Source: Gigaspora rosea
Lineage: Eukaryota; Glomeromycota; Glomeromycetes; Diversisporales; Gigasporaceae
Direction of reading: 5' to 3'
Length of the DNA: 64,000 bases
Assembly (NCBI GenBank): GCA_003550325.1
Contig: QKWP01000263.1
Coordinates: 313,670 to 377,669, forward strand
A program made the translations under genes and the position numbers. Shown one piece after another: positions 57,893 to 64,000 of the stretch; the stretch's first letter is position 1, and each line of letters starts with the position of its first letter. Below the pieces are notes generated by a model, which was not told the origin of the DNA, made no database searches, and saw only the letters and a list, made by a program, of their open reading frames with translations.

Positions 57893-58472
57893 TATGATGA
57901 ACAAGTTTATTTAATGCATAAAGTTAGAATTAATTAGTAAAATTTTGTGAATAATAAGATTTTATAAAATTTTATTAATAAAATTCTGTAAAATTTTATA
58001 ATTAACTAATTAATTCTGACTTTATGCACTAAGTAAACTTGTTTAGCATTTAAAAATACACCAAATCGGTATAATTATTTTCATTTTACTTGAAATTTGA
58101 AGAAAAGATGTTTAAATTTGACTTTTTTGATCAAAAATCCAAAATTATGCATCTATTCTCCAAATTTCAAGTAAAATAAAAATAAATCTGCCGATTTAAT
58201 GTATTTTTAGGTGCTAAACAAGTTTACTTAGTGCATAATTTTAGGTTTAATTAGTAAAATTTTGTGAATTGTAAGATTTTATAAAATTTTATTAATAAAA
58301 TTCTTTAAAATCTTATGATTCCAGCGCTATAATTTGATTGGATAATAAGGTTACACAAACTATGCACTACAAATTTGTATTACTAAGTAGCTTTAGACAA
58401 AAATTTTTTAGTCATGTGACCTTGTTTTGTGGCTTGGGTCACATGATTTAGACGGAATTTGTGCCAGGGACA

Positions 58473-59373
58473 CAGAAAAATATCGATTTAATTTGGCAAA
58501 AATATCTATCGATATAGCCAAAAATATCGATTTATATCGATATGCCTATGATTGACCAATAAGAATTTAAGATTTGGTGTAACATTAAATAACGTGATCA
58601 GTATCTAAGTCATGTTTTTTCTGGAAATTAACGGAAAGTTTGTTTGTTGATTGTCTACATTAGCAGCAGGAAGAGCAGGCAGACCAAAGTGAAAAAAAAT
58701 ATACACCCGGTTATGTACTCTTGCGCCTATTGAGCCTTAATATCATATATAAAAAATAATATATTTTTTGTTATCCTACTTGGTCTTAAAATCGGGCTAA
58801 AAAATCTATATGATGGTGTTAATTTTTATATACCAGGAATGCTCTTTAACACCTTCTACTCATTAAGATTGCTAATTTGTTTTAATGTATTTTTCTACCT
58901 ATTGGGCCTTAATATCATATATAAAAAATGACATATTTTTGTTATTCTACTTGGTCTTAACATTGGGCTAGAAAGTCTATATAATAGTATTAATTTTTAT
59001 TGCTTTAGCACATAATAATCTAACGAAAAAATGCCTGCCCCGGTTAAAAAATCTTCACCTATTTTTTACTCTGAAAAAACAGGATAAAATTACAAGAAGA
59101 CAGTTGCTCTCTCCTAGAGCCTATTAATATATTGGGTTACATAGTAACCTCTAGCATGTTTTCTGCAAAGACCGGGTTCAGAGCTAGTCGGCTTGCTACA
59201 AACCTTTTTTTCTTATAAATTCAAAAAAAAAGAAACCTAATGAAATATGCCATCAGGTTAGGCTATCCCCATCGATTGACAGATCAAGAAAGAAATAATC
59301 AATTATTTTTATTTGAACAAAAGATTTCATACTATTAATACAAATAGCTAAATTGTTTCACTTACTATTACAA
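58473..59373. other. Spacer before the polymerase-helicase element, with a direct duplication
   Basis: A block of about 105 bp, CCTATTGAGCCTTAATATCA to TTAATTTTTAT, at 58736-58838 is repeated at 58898-59002 with about 10 percent difference. ATATCGATTTATATCGATA palindromes lie at 58475-58545. No gene larger than a 19-codon frame (59032) is seen. Confidence 0.55.
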
Positions 59374-60396
59374 ATGGTACTTCAATGCCCTCGATGTAGA
59401 AAGAACGACTTTAAAAAGACTTGTGATTTAACAAATCATCTTAACAGAAAGTTTAAGTGTAAGCAATCCCAAATATCTAATCTGGTTCAGTCACCTAATC
59501 TTAATGTATCCAGATCTCAAACACTAGTACCCAGCTCCCTATCTCCTATAGTCCATGTCCGTGAAAAGGAAGCTACTTATTTATCTATAGAGGATTTGGC
59601 CAACTGGCTAGCGAATCCTAAAATAAAAAACAACCCAACTATTATTAATAAAGAGGTTCCAAAAACAGATGCAGAATGGTTTAATTTAATGGAAAAGACT
59701 CTTAGTAGATCGCAAAAGAAAACCTCAACTCCTGCAATTATTTACCAAAGGGATGAGTCTAAAGATGATCCAAAAGATATAGATAAAAAAGTGTCTTGGC
59801 CGGTCCTATTCCCAGACGATAAAATGCATCAAAAAGTATGGCAAAAGGGAATTCAGACAGCAAAAGATATGTTTAAGGTAGATGGTGCTAAATATATATT
59901 TTCAACCTGGTTTGCAATAGAGAAAGAGGAAATGTATGAAGCTGGAATGACTGAAGAGCATGCCAAGAAAATTTTAAATGCAATAGATGATGATAGGTTT
60001 CTTATAAGGGTAAAATTTATTCGGCCAAATAATGATAATTTCAAAATCATTGACAAATATGAGCCCATACGTGAGTCAAAAAAGGCTGGTAAGAAATTCG
60101 TTCCAGGAGGTCCAAATGTTATTCTTACAAAAAAGACGAAACCAGGCTTTTGGGTTGGAATTGATGGAAAGTTTTTAGTTAGAGAAATTCAAATTAAAAG
60201 CTCCGATTTTGAAGAACTTACTGCTAATGCAGTCGTCTATGGGCTATATAGAATCCGAGAGCCAGATAGTAATCGATTAATGCCAATGAAAGATGGTGCA
60301 CTTAATTGTGTGGCCCAACGAGTAATAGAGCATTTTGAAAAAGCAAAAAGAGGATATGGGCTTACAAGTATACATAAACAAAAAATTGGCGCGTAG
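59374..60396 (+). CDS. Zinc-finger protein part of the polymerase-helicase element
   Basis: The first ATG at 59374 opens MVLQCPRCRKNDFKKTCDL, and a Cys-x2-Cys-x12-His pattern ending HLNRKFKCK (residues 5-30) looks like a C2H2-type finger. A variable Ser/Pro-rich linker follows, then about 230 residues rich in Lys/Asp/Glu with VSWPVLFPDDKMHQKVWQKG and DMFKVDGAKYIF. GFWVGIDGKFLVREIQIK and GLYRIREPDSNRLMPMKDGA lie near the end. I do not recognise the second domain. Its place just upstream of the polymerase-helicase part suggests DNA binding or replication initiation, but that is inference. 340 residues as it stands. Confidence 0.55.
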   Translation: MVLQCPRCRKNDFKKTCDLTNHLNRKFKCKQSQISNLVQSPNLNVSRSQTLVPSSLSPIVHVREKEATYLSIEDLANWLANPKIKNNPTIINKEVPKTDAEWFNLMEKTLSRSQKKTSTPAIIYQRDESKDDPKDIDKKVSWPVLFPDDKMHQKVWQKGIQTAKDMFKVDGAKYIFSTWFAIEKEEMYEAGMTEEHAKKILNAIDDDRFLIRVKFIRPNNDNFKIIDKYEPIRESKKAGKKFVPGGPNVILTKKTKPGFWVGIDGKFLVREIQIKSSDFEELTANAVVYGLYRIREPDSNRLMPMKDGALNCVAQRVIEHFEKAKRGYGLTSIHKQKIGA

Positions 60397-60405
60397 GAAA
60401 AAAGA

Positions 60406-60603
60406 ATGCGTCAACCTGGTGCTCGGGTAAAGGATGTAGTAGAATTAGAAAGAATACTTAAGAGGCCAATCAAATTGCTTGATATTACCCACGAGACCAT
60501 TTTTAATAGTAGAAAATATCGAACAGGTAGGTTTGAAGAGATTGAGATGGTAGTTCACAATGGCCATGCATTCCCCAGAAACCAACACTTTCCAAAAGAC
60601 TGA
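60406..60603 (+). other. Small coding piece between zinc-finger and polymerase parts
   Basis: Reads MRQPGARVKDVVELERILKR and IKLLDITHETIFNSRKYR, a basic, probably helical segment of about 65 residues with normal protein composition. No family recognised. It belongs to the mobile element by position and composition. Confidence 0.4.
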
Positions 60604-60817
60604 ATGGTTGAATATTATAATGATAATGCATGGACGGCCATTAATAAAACTCTTTAAGGTCCACAAGCAATATGGCTTATTGGACTTGGACTCGGGGAAG
60701 GTGAAACATTAGAAGAGATCCAATCAATATCCCAATGTCCTAAAAGATGGTAGTACATTTAGGACATGGATAAAGCATACAGATATTATAAAAGCGTGTG
60801 AAAAATTATTTAAGGAC

Positions 60818-63415
60818 GTGGTAGACTGGCAATTTCAGGAAGGAATAATTAGTGAAGAAAGAAAGCGGGAGTCCCTAGAATCGCTTAAAATAGTTGAGTT
60901 AGCAGAGCAGGTATTTGGTGCTAATCATGCAAGAGGAAAGCTTGCCAATGAGATTAATAATTGGCATCCAACTCCGGCCAGTGTACATGAAAATATAAAG
61001 CAATATTGTGTTGAACATGGGCATGGAGGTCGATGGAATGCACCAAACTACCAAGTCAGAGAAGTTGTATGCATAGACATGAAGGAATGCTACCTGGCAA
61101 ATATGCGTGGTCAAGGAGAGTGTTCACCATGGTTTAAGCGATTTGAACACCCAACACATCATCTTGTTCAAGTAGCAGTGAATGGAGAATTACCACAGGA
61201 TGATATAACTGAATTTGTGCAGGTAAGATCCTTCAAATTCGTTCCCAATATTCATCAAGCAATTCCCGTTTGGTATGGAAAACATTTTGCTTGCCGAAGT
61301 GGAGAAGGATGTGGGAAGGCAAAAGGCTGGACTCCTATCGTACTTCTACGATATCTTCTCGAAGCAGATATCCTAGAAAGTGTAACTATAGAAAAAGCCA
61401 TTATTTCTCTTACCAAGCAGACAAAAGTATGGTTGCCTAAAAATCGGGATATAAGTTGCGCAATCATAGGAAAGTTCACACAAGGAAATAAAGTTGAAGA
61501 AAAACGCCTTACTCACCGGGTTGTAATAGACGAAGGTGAACTTGATTTCTTGATCCAGGATTGCATTAAAGAAGGAACATATGCAGGTAGTGATAAATGT
61601 CCGCTTGGACATATACTTACATACTACGAAGGCCATCAGCCTCAATATACACATTTGCGAGCCTCAATGTTAGCTTACGCCCATATAAACTTACTGGAAA
61701 TGCTTCGAAGATTTGGCCCTAATGAAGTAGTAAGAATCGCAACAGATTCTATATATATACGAAGAGAGGCCTTATATAAGATCGAAAACGTATCTGCCTT
61801 CTTTAAGCAAGTTAAGCAAAAGATTAGCTATCCCAAAGATTCGGTAAATACTAGTAAATTTCTATGTCTACACGACTGGCATTCATGTGCAGTGTGTAAC
61901 AACCCATCGTTTATAGAATCGGTTAAAGTATTCCAAAAAACTAAAATGCCTCTAGCGGTAGGAGAATATTTTCCATGTAGCAAACATAAACCATTTGTTT
62001 GTCATGATTGCTTTTGGGATTGGTATGCTCATAAAGGTTTTTGGGAAGTTATCCCTGATAAGAAGCCATCTAGCAATACTAGTATAGCCATTACTAAAAT
62101 AACCGAACCTCTAAAAGAAAAGATTCTTTCAGAACCGATTAGAGAAATACAGCCTGGACAATGGCGTGATAAAGGAGAAAAAATTCATGGTCCAGATCCT
62201 AATGTTGTATACTGGCCAAAAAATAGGCATTGGGAATCGATTAAAGATATTACCGAAAGTACTGCTCCATCAATTCATGATCCTATTACAAGATCCCGAG
62301 TTTCTTATCTCAATGGAGGTGGTGGTTCTGGAAAGACAACGCGTGCAATTCGAATCTTCAAAGATATAAACATGGTTGTTTTCACCCATACAAATGCGCT
62401 AGCTAAAGATTTTCAAAATGACCGTAAAGTAAAAGCCCAAACTTGGCATAGCTTCTTTAGATGGAATGGTGTGGGAGAATGGACACCTGAACGTATGGGA
62501 GAAAAGAAATTTCCACGAGTTGTCATCTGGGACGAGGTATGCACAGTGCCTAGGCATATTCTCGAAATGTTTATTGACTACTTACTAAAGCAAAAATGTC
62601 AGGTAATCTGTTGTGGAGATGATGCTCAGCCTCCACCATTCTTTGGAGAAATGCCTCATGACTGGTTAAAAGAACGAACTGAATACTATGAGGAAGTCTT
62701 GACTGACTATCGGGCCAAATGCCCTAGATTACAAGAGCTTAAGAAAAAAATGCGACGCCAAAATAACAGAGTGCAGTCAGACTTATTCCGTAAAGCACTT
62801 CCAGTTGCAAAAAAATGGGAATATCTTGAAGCTGAATGGAAGCCATCAGATCGTATCTTATCAGCACATATACTTTCCCGAAGAATTGCTTCCCATAAAT
62901 GCTTAGAACTTCATCGAAAAAAATATTCCAATGTACTGATCCCGTTAATTTATAGACCAAGAGATGGACGCAAACAGAATTGCCTTGTCCAAATTCCCGG
63001 CTCATCTGAAAAGAAGGAGTTAGTAAAAAATGATATAGAATATTTGCCCTTAAATACACTCTCTGACAAGTTCTTAAAAGACATATTAGCGGATAAAAAA
63101 GTCATAGATTGGGAACTCGGATACGCAATGACCATTCATACTAGTCAAGGAATAACTCTTAAGTCGCCACAACGTGTTTGGGTCATTGATGAAAACCTAG
63201 CCTGGGATAATCTAATATATTTGGCAGTTGGTCGCATAGAATATTTAAGCCAACTCATTCGGGTTGAAGCGCCCCCATTACCCCCTGAAATTGCCCAAAA
63301 GATTGAGGAGGAAAAAAAGAAAAAACGGCTAGAACACGAATTGAGGCCGTCCATTCAGGAAAAACTTATCAGATATATGGGCCAGGACAAAGAAAAGGCC
63401 GTGAATTTGATCTAA
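60818..63415 (+). CDS. DNA polymerase B palm - SF1 helicase fusion of the mobile element
   Basis: An 865-codon frame; the true start is not determined. Polymerase: motif A is VCIDMKECYL (Asp87), and motif C is RIATDSIYI (Asp310-Ser311) preceded by YTHLRASMLAYAHINLLEML. The classic KxxxNSxYG motif B is not evident, and no 3'-5' exonuclease domain is seen. Residues 350-400 carry a Cys/His cluster (HDWHSCAVCNNP, CSKHKPFVCHDC), probably zinc-binding. Helicase: Walker A GGGGSGKTT (500-508), Walker B VVIWDEV (568-574), motif III CGDDAQPPP (599-607), motifs V and VI near YAMTIHTSQGIT (769-780) and YLAVGRIEYL (801-810). This layout resembles Pif1/RecD-like superfamily 1 helicases. A Lys/Glu-rich tail ends the frame. 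The fused pair suggests coupled unwinding and synthesis during replication of the element. Confidence 0.6.
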   Translation: MVDWQFQEGIISEERKRESLESLKIVELAEQVFGANHARGKLANEINNWHPTPASVHENIKQYCVEHGHGGRWNAPNYQVREVVCIDMKECYLANMRGQGECSPWFKRFEHPTHHLVQVAVNGELPQDDITEFVQVRSFKFVPNIHQAIPVWYGKHFACRSGEGCGKAKGWTPIVLLRYLLEADILESVTIEKAIISLTKQTKVWLPKNRDISCAIIGKFTQGNKVEEKRLTHRVVIDEGELDFLIQDCIKEGTYAGSDKCPLGHILTYYEGHQPQYTHLRASMLAYAHINLLEMLRRFGPNEVVRIATDSIYIRREALYKIENVSAFFKQVKQKISYPKDSVNTSKFLCLHDWHSCAVCNNPSFIESVKVFQKTKMPLAVGEYFPCSKHKPFVCHDCFWDWYAHKGFWEVIPDKKPSSNTSIAITKITEPLKEKILSEPIREIQPGQWRDKGEKIHGPDPNVVYWPKNRHWESIKDITESTAPSIHDPITRSRVSYLNGGGGSGKTTRAIRIFKDINMVVFTHTNALAKDFQNDRKVKAQTWHSFFRWNGVGEWTPERMGEKKFPRVVIWDEVCTVPRHILEMFIDYLLKQKCQVICCGDDAQPPPFFGEMPHDWLKERTEYYEEVLTDYRAKCPRLQELKKKMRRQNNRVQSDLFRKALPVAKKWEYLEAEWKPSDRILSAHILSRRIASHKCLELHRKKYSNVLIPLIYRPRDGRKQNCLVQIPGSSEKKELVKNDIEYLPLNTLSDKFLKDILADKKVIDWELGYAMTIHTSQGITLKSPQRVWVIDENLAWDNLIYLAVGRIEYLSQLIRVEAPPLPPEIAQKIEEEKKKKRLEHELRPSIQEKLIRYMGQDKEKAVNLI

Positions 63416-63419
63416 CAGT

Positions 63420-63597
63420 CGACTATATCCTCATATTAAAACGTATTCAGAAAGAAAGATGTGTATCATATTTTATCGAAATGAAATTCAAATGGGATCA
63501 GCCAGGAGATATACTTCAGTGGACAGTAGATCGAATCCACAATAGTTTGGGGCATATTAAAGGAAATGTACATCTTACTTGCCTTCTTTGCAACTGA
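63420..63597 (+). other. HNH-endonuclease-like end of the mobile element
   Basis: The translation has ILKRIQKERCVSYFIEMKF, then QWTVDRIHNSLGHIKGNVHL and TCLLCN. The DRI-x-NSLGHIKGNV-x-L-x-C-LLCN arrangement is the D-R-x-D/H-N ... GN-x-x-C-x-x-CN core of HNH nucleases. It is a partial domain at the 3' end of the element. Confidence 0.45.
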
Positions 63598-64000
63598 AAT
63601 CATCGGGTCTAAGTCAGTGCCATGGCTAGACTAGTGATACGGTGCTTATATGCAAGACAAAGGAGGAAAAGTCACAGTACTTACATAAATATTATAGATT
63701 TTTTTCTGGCTTGAAACATTCCTTGAGAATTATATAAGCTCAAATATTTTTTTATTCAAAAAGAATTATAAAATATATATTGGTAATTGTTATCAAAATG
63801 GTTAGTAGTATGTAATCTCAAGGTCACAATGTCATGTGATTACTGTGCCACATACTGCGCCCTGTGACATGATGTCCTGGCTCAGCAGTTAGAAAAAATA
63901 TACTGCGCTATTTCTTCTGGGCAATTAAGTCAAGCCCGGACACCATGTCCAGACTCTACCATTAGAAAAAAACAGAATTTCGTTCACGTGTATTCCCCAT
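63598..64000. other. 3' flank of the mobile element
   Basis: No gene. Two similar stretches, GTCCTGGCTCAGCAGTTAGA (63869 on) and GTCCAGACTCTACCATTAGA (63946 on), are each followed by an A run, and CATACTGCGCCCTGTGACAT-type sequence lies between. They could be part of an element terminus that continues beyond the window. Confidence 0.35.

Larger units (their letters stand above)
54920..58472. mobile_element. Inverted-repeat element made of a seven-unit palindromic satellite
   Basis: The ends are long inverted repeats, AAATCATGTGACCCAAGCCA (54941 on) and TGGCTTGGGTCACATGATTT (58431 on), extending about 200 bp inward. Between them, a unit of about 315-327 bp is repeated seven times, each internally palindromic. 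One dyad centre is TTTTTGATCAAAAA (near 55247, 55573, 55898, 56225, 56865, 57183 and 58130); the other is GAATTTTATTAATAAAATTC. Arms carry TTACTTAGTGCATAAAGTTA and TTTGGAGAATAGATGCATAA. Two later insertions (56378 and 57281) explain the uneven spacing. No coding frame. The superfamily is unknown. Confidence 0.7.
59374..63597 (+). mobile_element. Polymerase B - SF1 helicase mobile element (virus-like fossil)
   Basis: This is the only large GC-balanced coding stretch in the window. Parts in order: a C2H2-type zinc-finger protein, a small piece of unknown function, a family B DNA polymerase palm fused to a superfamily 1 helicase, and an HNH-like end. Polymerase and helicase in one element suggest a self-replicating, virus- or plasmid-derived mobile element. 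No capsid, integrase or protease gene is visible in the window. It is broken, with about three or four breaks, but the main parts are well preserved, so it decayed recently compared with the other relics here. Terminal repeats were not found; the right end may lie beyond the window. Confidence 0.55.

Noticed and set aside
60899-63354. Several minus-strand frames opposite the polymerase-helicase part
   Set aside because: Shadows of a long coding frame with clear motifs on the plus strand.
1-64000. tRNA, rRNA or snRNA genes
   Set aside because: I looked for B-box-like GGTTCGAATCC and rRNA core words on both strands by eye and saw none; a covariance-model scan was not possible.

Overview
The window looks like nuclear DNA of an arbuscular mycorrhizal fungus of the Rhizophagus type (Glomeromycotina). 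This is inferred from the very AT-rich sequence, long gene-poor spacers, genes with several short GT-AG introns, and the gene families present: Sel1-repeat proteins, TKL-like protein kinases, FAM-like methyltransferases and a polymerase B/helicase mobile-element family. No database search was possible, so the genus is an inference.

Layout. 1-8.4 kb: AT-rich spacer with nested miniature inverted-repeat elements (MITEs), a hAT transposase relic, a TTCACCAAT minisatellite inside an inverted-repeat element, and a decayed GC-richer island. 8.5-10.1 kb: a tandem duplication with a one-base assembly gap at 9660. 10.1-15.2 kb: a composite gene, with Sel1 repeats in the first exon, a 3.2 kb intron filled by a 130-bp minisatellite, then zinc-motif and kinase exons. 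17.1-18.3 kb: a decayed methyltransferase gene. 20.4-22.2 and 41.2-42.9 kb: two five-exon zinc alcohol dehydrogenase genes in the same orientation, inside a segmental duplication of about 3 kb. 26.3-28.2 kb: two broken kinase genes on the minus strand. 28.8-40.5 kb: MITEs, a 3 kb degenerate tandem repeat, a decayed DDE (IS630/Tc1-like) transposon and a 2.1 kb hAT-like element with a perfect 8-bp target duplication. 43-52 kb: AT-rich spacer with scattered fold-back elements. 52.1-54.6 kb: a Mutator-like element with a hAT-like element nested in it, and further inverted-repeat DNA inside that. 54.9-58.5 kb: an inverted-repeat-bounded array of seven palindromic units, interrupted by a 317-bp MITE and by a polyadenylated retrocopy with a 20-bp target duplication. 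59.4-63.6 kb: a broken mobile element coding for a zinc finger, a family B DNA polymerase fused to a superfamily 1 helicase, and an HNH-like end.

Probably functional host genes are few: the two alcohol dehydrogenases (347 and 349 residues when spliced, all zinc ligands present) and perhaps the Sel1-kinase gene. Everything else is mobile or repeated DNA, or relics. The most unusual observations are the intron minisatellite whose every unit carries splice-site-like signals, the polymerase-helicase fusion element, the palindromic satellite, and a GC-AG splice donor in only one of the two dehydrogenase copies.
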